Positions 16,965 to 24,924 of a stretch of 36,129 bases of DNA are shown in pieces. The stretch is taken from the NCBI GenBank assembly GCA_003142855.1, contig PLNW01000075.1, positions 1-36,129 of the forward strand, read 5' to 3'. Position numbers and translations under genes: made by a program. Source of the DNA: Myxococcales bacterium (lineage in GTDB: Bacteria; Myxococcota_A; Polyangia; Fen-1088). The notes beneath the pieces were generated by a model, which was not told the DNA's origin, did no database searches, and was given only the letters and a program-made list of their open reading frames with translations. Each line of letters opens with the position of its first letter. Within the stretch, counting starts at the first letter, position 1.

Positions 16965-17389
16965 TCCTCCAGTACCGGAGCCAGCAGCCCCGTGGGATCG
17001 ATCTGGATGGCAAACGACGTCACGCCCAACGACTTGACCAGGTCGAGCACCCACACCACGCGGCCATGCGACACGTTCTTGTCACCGGCGACGATCACCT
17101 GGGTCTTGGGATCCTTGGCCACAGAAGCCTGGATCGCCGCGCGCAGAATCTCCGGCGTGGCTGGCGTTCCATTGAGAAACATCCGGCCCTCGCGGGTCAA
17201 GGTCACGGCCAGCGTGGTCGGGTTGGCGGACGAGGCCTGCGCGGCCTTGGGCAGTTGCACCTCGATGACCTGCCGGGCGATGAGGTGAGCCGTGAGCATG
17301 AAGATGATGAGCAACACCAACATGATGTCCACCAGCGGCGTGACGTTGATGTCGGTGATGAGGCCCCGGCGGCGGCCACTGGCAGCCAT
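16961..17389 (-). CDS. exbD: ExbD/TolR biopolymer transport protein
   Basis: 142 residues. There is a short basic cytoplasmic start (MAASGRRRGLITDINVTPL), then one membrane helix with the essential aspartate (LVDIMLVLLIIFML) and a periplasmic domain ending near LGVTSFAIQID. The start is ATG 17389, five bases after GAGGAG; a GTG three bases earlier is too close to that site. The stop of ExbB overlaps it by one base (TGATG). It forms the proton-conducting stator with ExbB. Confidence 0.92.
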   Translation of the reverse strand: MAASGRRRGLITDINVTPLVDIMLVLLIIFMLTAHLIARQVIEVQLPKAAQASSANPTTLAVTLTREGRMFLNGTPATPEILRAAIQASVAKDPKTQVIVAGDKNVSHGRVVWVLDLVKSLGVTSFAIQIDPTGLLAPVLEE

Positions 17390-18048
17390 CACTTCTCCTC
17401 GTGAGCAGCGTGCTCGGCCTTCACGTGGGCCAGGATGCGGTGGCCCAGTGTGCCCGCCGAGGCCAGCGCGGTTTCCACGTGGCGCATGAGCACGTTGTAG
17501 GTGGCGACCGCGGGAATTGCGACCAGCAGACCCACCGCCGTGGCGACCAGCGCCTCGGCGATGCCAGCCATCACCGCCTGCGTGCCCAGGGCCGCGCTGC
17601 TGCGGGCCAGGTCGTGGAAGGCGCGCACGATGCCGAGCACCGTGCCGAACAGCCCGATGAAGGGCGCGTTGCTGCCCAGCGTGCCGAGATAAGCCAGCCC
17701 GCGCTCGTAGCGAATGCGCTGGGATTCAAGCACCGCCGCCACTTGCTCCTCGACGGCGGCCGCGCCTTCGCTCAAGTGGTCGAGACAGGCCCGCGCCACG
17801 GCCGCGTCCAGCGAACGCACGTCCCCCAGCGCCTTGAGCGCGGCCTTCGCGCCCGAGGTGCGTAGCGCTTCCAGCATCTCGGCGATCTGCCGACGGGGTC
17901 GCCGCTCGCGCAGGAAGTACCACAGGCGCTCGAGCACCACGGCGGCGGCCGCGATGCTGAGAATAATGAGTAGCCACAGCACCCAGCGCGAACCGGCGCG
18001 CAGCATGAGGTCGAGCGCTTGAGCATCAATGGTCTGTTCGTTGTGCAT
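17389..18048 (-). CDS. exbB: ExbB/TolQ/MotA-type proton channel protein
   Basis: 219 residues with three membrane helices: one near the N-terminus (WVLWLLIILSIAAAAVVLERL) and two in the C-terminal half (SNAPFIGLFGTVLGIVRAFHDL and GIAEALVATAVGLLVAIPAVATYNVL). The second and third are the conserved core of the MotA/TolQ/ExbB family. A long cytoplasmic loop lies between. The ribosome site AAGGAG sits six bases before ATG 18048 and shares bases with the TAA stop of the receptor gene, so translation of receptor and motor is coupled. Confidence 0.92.
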   Translation of the reverse strand: MHNEQTIDAQALDLMLRAGSRWVLWLLIILSIAAAAVVLERLWYFLRERRPRRQIAEMLEALRTSGAKAALKALGDVRSLDAAVARACLDHLSEGAAAVEEQVAAVLESQRIRYERGLAYLGTLGSNAPFIGLFGTVLGIVRAFHDLARSSAALGTQAVMAGIAEALVATAVGLLVAIPAVATYNVLMRHVETALASAGTLGHRILAHVKAEHAAHEEK

Positions 18049-18057
18049 AGGATCTCC

Positions 18058-20631
18058 TTAGAATCGAGCGCGCAGGCCCACTGTAGGCAAGACGTAGCGG
18101 ATGTTCACGCCCGGCGTGACTTCTTCGGGCAGCAAGGCAGCGTTCATGATGTCGACGTAGAAATCCAGCAGCCAGCCCCTGTACACCGCGCGCTTGTCCA
18201 CGCGAATGTCAATGCGGTCGTAGCCGTTGGTTCGTGCCGTGTTGTAGCCGTAGGTGGTGGTGGCGGGCTTGCCACTCTGGTATTGCAGGCGCACGCCCAC
18301 GTCCCAGTTACGGGGCAGCCGCAAACCGCCCACAAGATTGACGAGGTGAGTCCGGTCGAAGTCGTACGGCGCCCAGGCGCCGTTCTGGTACCGCTCCGAG
18401 CGCGACAGGGTGTAGGACAGCCAGCCGAAAAGGCCGTCCTTGGCCTGGCGCCGGATGAGCGTCTCCAGGCCGTAAGCGCGGCCGGTGTGGGGCTCGTCCA
18501 GTCGGTTCAGAACGTCCTGGGCTGTGGTCTGCCCAGACGCCGTAGTGGTGGGAATCAGAGTGGTGTTGCCGACAGTGTTGAGATCCTGTGAGTTGACCGT
18601 CAAGTCGAAGATGGTCGGGTCCATGTACGCGAAGTAGCCCTCGACGGTGGCGCTGAAGTGCTGGGACAGAGGGATCTCCGCACCCAGGCTGGTCTGGATC
18701 GACTGCTGCAAGCCGTACTTGAGTGGCATGGTGTCGAGTCCCGGCAGCGGCAGCACGAAGCGCGGGGGCTGGTGATACAGCCCCACCGCGGCCTTGAGCC
18801 AGACGGCGCTGTCGTCGCTGTCAGCCGGCACGCCGGCCAGCTCGCGCGTGGTCAACTTGTAGCGCATGGTCAGGCGCGGATCGGCCCCGGACTTGGTGGT
18901 GGTCTTGTCGTAGTACACGTCGGTGCGCACCCCGGGTCGAATCAACCAGCGCGAGGTGGGTCGCCACAGTACCTCGGCCAGCGCCGATCCCTGGTAGAGC
19001 GCATGCAGATCCTGGGTGAAGGTGCTGAGCGAAAAGTTGTTGCCGCCTATCGTTGAAGAGGGCGCGCCCTGAACGTAGTCGTGGAAACTGCCCTCCACGC
19101 CCCACACCAGGGTCAGCCGCTCGCCCGCCTTGTAGTGCCAGCGCAGCGAGGGCTCGGCCACCCAGGTCTCCACGTTGCTGCCGGAGCTGTCGGTGTGGTC
19201 GTATCCCAGCACCAGGCGGTACAGGCCGTCGAACCCGCCGCTGCCATGATAGGCGCGCAGGTCGGCACGGTGAAAATCCAGGATCAGTGCAGGCGCCAGC
19301 GGCGGATTGGGATTGCTGGCCGAGGCGGTGGCCGCGGGCGTGTCAAGCTCGTCCCCGGCACCGAAGAACGACACCGTCCAGCCGTTGCGCGGATTGCCGC
19401 CATCCAGGCGAAGCTGGTAGTCCCAGTAGGACAGCGAGAGCTGGTTGGTCGCCAGGCTCAAGATCAAACCCGGATAGCCATAACGACCAGCCGCGGTGAG
19501 TGTCGCGCCCAGGAACGGGATGGGCTGCCGGACCAGGCCGCCCGCCTGCAACAGATTCGCATCCAGGTCGATGAGGTGCTCGTCGGATCGCGCGCGATGG
19601 GTGCGGCCGTCGACGATGCCGCCGGTGTAGCCGCCGTAAATCACCGGCGCGCCGCCCGGGTAGAACTGGATCTCATCGATGAACTCGGGATGGATCACGC
19701 TGGACCCAATCAGCAGGTGGTAGAGCAGCGGCACGCGCGTGCCGTCGAGCAAGAAGCCGGTGGAATTGGGGCTGGCCCCACGGACCACCGGGAACGGGAT
19801 CAGGGCCGCGATGGAAGCGGTACCCGGCAGCGCCTGGATGACCCGGAATGGATCGCCGAAAGTGCCCGGGATCTCCTTGATCTCGGCGCCGCGCAGAGTG
19901 ATGCGCGAAACTTCCTCGCGGTGTTGCTCCCCGACGATGACAATTTCGTAGGGATCGTAGCTCTCACGCTCGATGTAGTAGCTGACCGCGAGTTCCTGCT
20001 GCGGCGCCAGGTGCTCCTGCTGTAGGAAAGCGTTGTAGCCCGCGGCGTGTACCGTGATGCGCGCGGCCCCTGACGGCACCGGGAGCCTGAATCGTCCCTT
20101 GGCGTCGCTCTCCGCGGTGTAGTGGCGCCCGTCGATCAGCGCGGCCACTGTGGCGCCAGTCACGGGCAGGCGCGTTCCCATCTCGAGAAGCCGACCACGC
20201 AACGCCGAGTTGAGAGGTGGCCCTGCATCGACCGTCGGTTCAGGCGGCGGCGGGGGCGGCTGAAAGGTGTGCGTGAAGGCTATCTCGACCAGCACGGGCT
20301 GGCCGCCATAGCGCGCGGGCTGGAAGGCGAAACCCCGGGCTGCAGTCACCACCGCATCGTCGAAGACGGGCAGGGAATGGCTGAGCAGCTCGACCTTGGC
20401 AACCGTGCCGTCCGCTGCGACTGAGATCTTGACCCGCACCACGATGGGCTGATCGTGTGGCGGGGCACCAGCCGGATAGGGCACCGTGGTCGGCACCAGC
20501 GGCAAGGGCGGCTCCAGTTCGGCGGGCGCGGCGGGCGCACCCGTCTCGGAAACACCGGCGTCCGGACTCTGGGCACGGGCCGTACCCAGCGGCCACGCAA
20601 CCACCAGCGCCAGCAGCGCCGCAAGCCTCAT
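18058..20631 (-). CDS. TonB-dependent receptor with fused N-terminal TonB-C domain
   Basis: 857 residues. A signal peptide (1-20, ending ARAQ) is followed by a TonB-C-type domain at about 50-123 (IVVRVKISVAADGTVAKVEL, DDAVVTAARGFAFQPARYGG). Then come a polyproline linker (125-131) and a carboxypeptidase-regulatory-like beta sandwich (about 143-222; GRLLEMGTRLPVTGATVAAL). A possible TonB box EIVIVG (229-234) precedes a plug (about 245-360; RVIQALPGTASIAALIPFPVVRG, FLLDGTRVPLLYHLL, VIYGGYTGG) and a beta barrel ending in Phe (LRARF), the usual sorting residue. The start overlaps the upstream gene stop as ATGA. The substrate is not evident; metal, siderophore or glycan are all possible. The fused TonB-C domain is unusual outside Myxococcota. 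Confidence 0.88.
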   Translation of the reverse strand: MRLAALLALVVAWPLGTARAQSPDAGVSETGAPAAPAELEPPLPLVPTTVPYPAGAPPHDQPIVVRVKISVAADGTVAKVELLSHSLPVFDDAVVTAARGFAFQPARYGGQPVLVEIAFTHTFQPPPPPPEPTVDAGPPLNSALRGRLLEMGTRLPVTGATVAALIDGRHYTAESDAKGRFRLPVPSGAARITVHAAGYNAFLQQEHLAPQQELAVSYYIERESYDPYEIVIVGEQHREEVSRITLRGAEIKEIPGTFGDPFRVIQALPGTASIAALIPFPVVRGASPNSTGFLLDGTRVPLLYHLLIGSSVIHPEFIDEIQFYPGGAPVIYGGYTGGIVDGRTHRARSDEHLIDLDANLLQAGGLVRQPIPFLGATLTAAGRYGYPGLILSLATNQLSLSYWDYQLRLDGGNPRNGWTVSFFGAGDELDTPAATASASNPNPPLAPALILDFHRADLRAYHGSGGFDGLYRLVLGYDHTDSSGSNVETWVAEPSLRWHYKAGERLTLVWGVEGSFHDYVQGAPSSTIGGNNFSLSTFTQDLHALYQGSALAEVLWRPTSRWLIRPGVRTDVYYDKTTTKSGADPRLTMRYKLTTRELAGVPADSDDSAVWLKAAVGLYHQPPRFVLPLPGLDTMPLKYGLQQSIQTSLGAEIPLSQHFSATVEGYFAYMDPTIFDLTVNSQDLNTVGNTTLIPTTTASGQTTAQDVLNRLDEPHTGRAYGLETLIRRQAKDGLFGWLSYTLSRSERYQNGAWAPYDFDRTHLVNLVGGLRLPRNWDVGVRLQYQSGKPATTTYGYNTARTNGYDRIDIRVDKRAVYRGWLLDFYVDIMNAALLPEEVTPGVNIRYVLPTVGLRARF

Positions 20632-21404
20632 CGCCACAGGATCACCCAGGCGAGTGAGGTACCGAAATGCGCCCACCACTGGCGGCGAACGATGGGAGTT
20701 GCGGTGTCGGGGTCCAAGTTGCCGGTGTCATCCACGCAGCCGGTCCACTGGCCCTCGGTCTCCAGCGCCAATCCCGTCGAGGATCGTGGCCCCAGCACGA
20801 CCATCCATTCCGCGCGCAACAGGCCGGTGACGCCCACGCCGTCGCAAGATTGCAAGGGCGAACGCGCATCCGGGAAGGTGTAGGAGGAATCGAGGGTGTC
20901 GCCTAGGGGCTTGGGATCGGGCCGGTTGGAGATGGGCCCGATCAGGCCGCCAAAGCCGATGCCCACTCCGAGGTTGAGGTGCTCGCTCGCGTGCCAGGTG
21001 GGCTCAATCGTGCCGGCGTAGCGCAAACCGCGCGTGCCGGCGGTTCCGGTGGCGTACAGGTACTGAAATGAACCCATCAGTGACCAGCGCTCGTCGAGAC
21101 GAATACCGACGCGAATGGTCGGTCCGATGAGCTGGGCATTCGGCGGACCGTTGATGCCGAACAAGCGGCCGTAGGCCAGGCCCAGGCCGAAGCGAAAGCC
21201 GGGCTTCTTCCACACAGCGCGGTCGCTATCGGTGGGCAGCGACAGGCGCGGCGGTCCGTCATCGTCGACTGCGGGCTGAATCGGTGGCGCCGGGACACTG
21301 GCCGGTGGCAACGCCGTCGGAGCGGGCGACTCCGCTCGCAAGGAACCTGCCGCCAGCGCATTCGCTGCCAGCGCAGACGCGAACAATATCTGCCGCAGCT
21401 TCAT
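20628..21404 (-). CDS. Putative outer-membrane beta-barrel protein
   Basis: 258 residues starting with a signal peptide (MKLRQILFASALAANALAAG). A Pro-rich linker leads to a region of alternating hydrophobic and polar strands with Gly and aromatic girdle residues (FRFGLGLAYGRLFGI, WSLMGSFQYLYATG, LNLGVGIGFGGLIG, TGLLRAEWMVVLG). This suggests a small 8-10-strand outer-membrane barrel of the OmpA/OprF-N-like kind. No family is recognised more precisely. The start overlaps the preceding lipoprotein stop as ATGA, and its own stop overlaps the receptor start the same way, so it belongs to the TonB operon. Confidence 0.65.
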   Translation of the reverse strand: MKLRQILFASALAANALAAGSLRAESPAPTALPPASVPAPPIQPAVDDDGPPRLSLPTDSDRAVWKKPGFRFGLGLAYGRLFGINGPPNAQLIGPTIRVGIRLDERWSLMGSFQYLYATGTAGTRGLRYAGTIEPTWHASEHLNLGVGIGFGGLIGPISNRPDPKPLGDTLDSSYTFPDARSPLQSCDGVGVTGLLRAEWMVVLGPRSSTGLALETEGQWTGCVDDTGNLDPDTATPIVRRQWWAHFGTSLAWVILWR

Positions 21405-22561
21405 GGTGTGGTTGGACAAGGCCACCACGAGGGTGGCTTGGCCGTAACATCCCAGTCAGGGGTTGAACAACTCGGATCGTTGTCGCAGCCCCGCAGGGTG
21501 TAATGGTTGACACTCTGACAACCAGCGCCGGGCGCGCTGGCGAAAACGAGCTGGCTCCCAGTCGGAACCCCAGCGTCGTCGCCGGGGAGTCTAGGGAAAT
21601 CGACGCAGGCCCATGTGGCGCCGCTCAAGTCGGGAGTGGGAGTAGGGGCGGTGGCAGGCGGCTCGCGATAGAAAGTCATGCCGCTTGCATCGTTGACAGT
21701 GCATGCAAGTTCCGAGAGCCGAGTCGTCGGCGACTGCAAAGGGATGGTGACTACCGCCTGAGCAAGCGTGGCCAAACCACAATTCGTCGGATCTTCGGCC
21801 GGCAGCTTTCCCTGAAGCACGGCGAGCAGAGCATCGGACTGCGAGAATCCCCCCGCTGACAAGATGGAGAAACCAGGCGGCGGCGGATCGCAGCCGTTGC
21901 GCGGGTAGAATGCGACGCTGGTGTCGAATCCGCCTTCCCGATAGGCCACGCGCTGGTCAGGCAGGGTCATGGAGATGAAACTGGCGCCGTACACGATGTC
22001 CCATGTCGCCGGCGCGCCCGCATCCTCCACGAGATCTGGCTGACCGTGATGCCGGTGCTGCGGCGGATGGTGAAAGTCGAGCGCGCCGTTGCCGTTGCGG
22101 TCGTCGTAGACGATCAAGCTGGCGTAGGCGACGCGCGCGCTGAGATCGCCCACCATCACATCAGCAGCAGGCACATTGACGAGAGAAATGGTCGACGGCA
22201 CGCCCGGCGTGATGGGGACGTCAGCATCGGCGCGGTTGGGGACGAAACCGAAGCTGTCGGGACAGCCTGCCGCAACCACCGCATCGATCCCCGGCGATTC
22301 AGGCGGCGGCAGCACATCTGGCGGCGGCAACACGCAGAACGGTTCAGGCAGCCATTGCGCGCCCCACACCAGGGCGACACGCAATTGCGGGGTTTGCCCG
22401 ACGGTGTCCGCCCGTTGCACCGACGTAATGTCACCCGTGACCTGAAAAATGATCTGCGCGAGCGGCGGGCCGGAAGTGTTGACGCCGACCAGCTTGCCAC
22501 AGCCAGGAAAGCCGAGGCCGGCAAGAACGGCGATAACCAACTTCTTGTTCAGTGTTGCCAT
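21401..22561 (-). CDS. Lipoprotein with EF-hand-like loop and His-rich segment
   Basis: 386 residues with a lipoprotein signal (AVLAGLGFPGC, lipidated C21). No known family is recognised. Two features stand out: an acidic loop DDRNGNGALD (153-162), of the calcium-loop type seen in dockerins and EF-hands, and directly after it HHPPQHRHH (164-172), a plausible divalent-metal site. Paired cysteines in the C-terminal third (CTVND, ATWACVDF, GAGCQSV, RGCDNDPSC) suggest disulfides. It overlaps the upstream barrel gene by 13 bases and the next gene by ATGA, so it is part of the TonB operon and may be a surface or periplasmic accessory binding protein. That role is inference. Confidence 0.7.
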   Translation of the reverse strand: MATLNKKLVIAVLAGLGFPGCGKLVGVNTSGPPLAQIIFQVTGDITSVQRADTVGQTPQLRVALVWGAQWLPEPFCVLPPPDVLPPPESPGIDAVVAAGCPDSFGFVPNRADADVPITPGVPSTISLVNVPAADVMVGDLSARVAYASLIVYDDRNGNGALDFHHPPQHRHHGQPDLVEDAGAPATWDIVYGASFISMTLPDQRVAYREGGFDTSVAFYPRNGCDPPPPGFSILSAGGFSQSDALLAVLQGKLPAEDPTNCGLATLAQAVVTIPLQSPTTRLSELACTVNDASGMTFYREPPATAPTPTPDLSGATWACVDFPRLPGDDAGVPTGSQLVFASAPGAGCQSVNHYTLRGCDNDPSCSTPDWDVTAKPPSWWPCPTTP

Positions 22562-23193
22562 GTGACCCCCAATCCGCTGGTCCAGCCTGTGCGCACCCCG
22601 CCGTGAAGCCCGTGCAGCGTGGGCCCGCCGCTGACGCTCATGCCCCAGGAATTCCAGACACGAAGGACGACGATGCCTTCGAAATCAGCCGCTGGCAGCA
22701 TGGCCCAGCTCGTGATCTCTTGCTCACTGGCGGGAAGCCCGGCCCGCGCGCCCTGGACCAACGTGCGATCTTCATAGACCAGCGTCCCGCCCAAACCCAC
22801 GCGCAGCCCGAACAAGCCCCGCCCCACTGCGTGCTGGAGCTGGCCGCACAGGCGCAAGCGGATTTCCTCGTTTGTCACGGAGTAAGTCGGCGCCGGCGAG
22901 TACTCGGTTGCCGTCGACCACGAGGCGCGCGCGCCCCAGGCCAGCCAGCCCCCACGGGTCGCGGCGCGCATGAACGTCGCGCCCACGCCTGCGGACATTC
23001 CCGTAACCAGCGCCGCCGGAAAGGCCAGCACCAGGCCAGCGTCGAGGGTGTTCTTCGGCGGTGCCAAAGCCTCTGCGTCGGATTGCGCGCGGGCGCTCGC
23101 GGCGCCAGCGAGCAACAACGCCAACGTCGCGACAGATGCGATCCGTGGCCCTGACGCCAAGCGGACGCAATCTTGTAAGTGCGACTGGTTCAC
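22549..23193 (-). CDS. Putative outer-membrane beta-barrel protein
   Basis: 214 residues from GTG 23193, which yields a signal peptide (IASVATLALLLAGAASARAQ). An in-frame extension to 23292 gives a His/Trp-rich leader that does not look translated. The mature part alternates strands rich in Gly and aromatics (AWGARASWSTATEYS, RGLFGLRVGLGGTLVYEDRT, FEGIVVLRVWNSWGMSVSGG, TGWTSGLGVTWQH), typical of small outer-membrane barrels. No clear ribosome site is seen, so the start is uncertain. It heads the tightly overlapping part of the TonB operon. Confidence 0.6.
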   Translation of the reverse strand: MNQSHLQDCVRLASGPRIASVATLALLLAGAASARAQSDAEALAPPKNTLDAGLVLAFPAALVTGMSAGVGATFMRAATRGGWLAWGARASWSTATEYSPAPTYSVTNEEIRLRLCGQLQHAVGRGLFGLRVGLGGTLVYEDRTLVQGARAGLPASEQEITSWAMLPAADFEGIVVLRVWNSWGMSVSGGPTLHGLHGGVRTGWTSGLGVTWQH

Positions 23194-23295
23194 GGCGCGC
23201 CAGGGAAACTTACTCCGACATTTCCAGGGGTGCCACGTCCATTCGGCGACCGACTCGCGGCTCGGAACCGGATTGTGATGGTGAGTTGCCACCGG

Positions 23296-24141
23296 CTATT
23301 GTTCGATCATCTGGCGCACAGAGGCGCTGTCCACTGGCGCACTCCAGTCCCAACCGCGACAAGGAACGCCGGGCATTTCTGCTCCCAGTTTTTCCACAAA
23401 CGCCTTGAGCGCACCTTCAGAATTCTCTCCCGAATACGTCATGGTCACTTCGCTGACGGTGTGATGAAGCCCGACGGAGAAGAACGACGCAGATACTTCC
23501 CAGAGGCTTCGCTCCGGCTTGCGGCTCTCGTCGGAAGCCGGCGGCGGTCTTCGGCCCCCGAACCCGCCCCGTCCCATTCCGCCTCCGCGCCCCATTCCTC
23601 GCCCTCCACCTGGTCCACTTCCGGCTCCACCGGAGTTGCCCTGCCCTGCTGACGATGAAGAGTTTGCGGGTTTCTTCGCCGCACCTGCGTCTGCCGACGG
23701 GCGCGCAGGCTGCCCCGTCATGCTGATGACCATGATGGTGTCGCCTTTGGCCCGCGCCGCGAAGCGATCGACCAGCTCATCCGAAACGCCGTTCTCTTTG
23801 GCGTAGTCGTCGACCGCGGAGGTCAGCTCCGCGTTCGCACTGACCAGATCGTCCGTGTAGGCGGCCTGGCACGCCGTCTGGCTGAAAGGCAGCGAAAGCG
23901 TCGCAGCGAACTCTGTCCAGGATCCCGGGCTCATCCGGCCGTTTCTGAAGATGCCAAACACCGACACACTTTCAATCTTGGGGGAATCGGCAGCGCGGTT
24001 GACGCTGAATTGTGGCTGGTTTTGATCGGACGTCGCGCAGGCCGCCGCCACACAGATCGCTAGCGGGCTCCAGAAAACCCCGCGGGTAGCGCGGACGCCA
24101 TCAATACAACGACTCTTCCGCTGGCGTGGCATCTGGTTCAT
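23296..24141 (-). CDS. Lipoprotein with Gly/Arg-rich linker, unknown function
   Basis: 281 residues. The N-terminal signal ends in lipobox AAAC (C35), after an unusually basic n-region (MNQMPRQRKSRC). The first domain (40-160) is mixed alpha/beta (VNRAADSPKIESVSVFGIF, MSPGSWTEFAATLSL). It is followed by a low-complexity linker of GRGMGRGGGMGRGG type. A C-terminal domain (VSASFFSVGLHHTVSEVTMTYSG, FVEKLGAEMPGVPC) completes it. No family is recognised. ATG 24141 is preferred over an upstream in-frame start at 24315 because the latter would run into the divergent transporter gene. It is separated by about 100 bases from the barrel gene downstream and may be the first gene of the TonB operon or a separate unit. 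Confidence 0.7.
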   Translation of the reverse strand: MNQMPRQRKSRCIDGVRATRGVFWSPLAICVAAACATSDQNQPQFSVNRAADSPKIESVSVFGIFRNGRMSPGSWTEFAATLSLPFSQTACQAAYTDDLVSANAELTSAVDDYAKENGVSDELVDRFAARAKGDTIMVISMTGQPARPSADAGAAKKPANSSSSAGQGNSGGAGSGPGGGRGMGRGGGMGRGGFGGRRPPPASDESRKPERSLWEVSASFFSVGLHHTVSEVTMTYSGENSEGALKAFVEKLGAEMPGVPCRGWDWSAPVDSASVRQMIEQ

Positions 24142-24217
24142 GGGTGACGTTCTCGTGTTCCCTTGTGGCCGGGCGCATGATGATACCGCGCGCCTGGTTC
24201 GGGCGTGTTGCCGGCAG

Positions 24218-24255
24218 GTAAAGCTATGTAAAGCGGATGCAATGTCTGCTATACA
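24218..24255 (+). promoter_or_regulatory. Tandem GTAAAGC direct repeat with extended -10 (putative promoter of NicO-like gene)
   Basis: GTAAAGC occurs at 24218-24224 and 24228-24234, one helical turn apart. Fifteen bases further is TATACA (24250-24255) preceded by TGC (24247-24249), an extended -10. The second repeat sits where a -35 would be, and no TTGACA-like -35 is present. This is the geometry of an activator-dependent promoter bound by a tandem-dimer regulator such as an OmpR/PhoB-type protein. It lies between the NicO-like gene and the divergent lipoprotein gene. The predicted start is only a few bases before ATG 24268, which would give a nearly leaderless message. Confidence 0.4.
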
Positions 24256-24267
24256 AAGAAGTTGACC

Positions 24268-24906
24268 ATGTTCTTGACCCTCCTCATCGGAGCCATGACG
24301 GTCGGCTCGTTGCATGCCCTAGCACCAGACCACTGGGTGCCATTTGCCGCCGTGGCGCGCGGCCGGTCCTGGTCTGCCGGGCGCACCGCACGCGTGACCT
24401 TCCTGTGCGGGTTCGGCCACGTCAGTGTGTCCGCCTTGCTCGGGGTGCTGGCCCTCTTCGTCGGGCTCGAAGTGATGAAGAGCTTCGGCAGCAGCATGGG
24501 TGGAGTGGCGGGCATCCTGCTGGTGGGCTTCGGCCTGGCCTACGGGGTGTGGGGATTGCGTCGCGCCGCTGGCCAGAAGATGCACGGGCACCACCATCAC
24601 CACTACGACCACGTTCACGATCCTTCACGCGCGTCGGTGTGGGGACTGTTCCTGCTCTCCTGCATCGACCCGTGCATCGCGGTGGTTCCCATCCTATTCG
24701 CCGCGGCTCCGCTGGGCGCGCCGTCGGCTGTGGTCGTGGTGGTGGCCTACGAGGCCGCCACCTTGCTCACCATGGTCGCCCTGGTTCTGCTGGCGCGGGC
24801 CGGTGCCACGCGCCTGCGCTGGCACTTACTCGAGCACTACGCCGACGGCGCAGCCGGCGCGCTGATCGCCGTGGTCGGCGGGGTGCTGCTGGTGCTGGGA
24901 ATGTAG
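24268..24906 (+). CDS. NicO/UreH-like nickel-cobalt transporter family membrane protein
   Basis: 212 residues and about six membrane helices. The first helix carries H-x4-D-H (H16-D21-H22 in LHALAPDHWVPF), the metal-selectivity motif of nickel/cobalt transporters. A His-rich cytoplasmic loop HGHHHHHYDHVHD lies near residues 106-118, as in NicO/RcnA-type proteins. A later helix has LSCIDPCIAVVPILF, the second conserved membrane motif of the family. Uptake or efflux of Ni2+, Co2+ or another divalent metal across the inner membrane cannot be told apart from sequence. The start is ATG 24268; TTG 24262 is possible. It is divergent from the TonB-system operon and converges on the Tyr/Gly-rich secreted protein with an 18-base gap. 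Confidence 0.78.
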   Translation: MFLTLLIGAMTVGSLHALAPDHWVPFAAVARGRSWSAGRTARVTFLCGFGHVSVSALLGVLALFVGLEVMKSFGSSMGGVAGILLVGFGLAYGVWGLRRAAGQKMHGHHHHHYDHVHDPSRASVWGLFLLSCIDPCIAVVPILFAAAPLGAPSAVVVVVAYEAATLLTMVALVLLARAGATRLRWHLLEHYADGAAGALIAVVGGVLLVLGM

Positions 24907-24924
24907 CGGGCTGGCCAGCCACGG

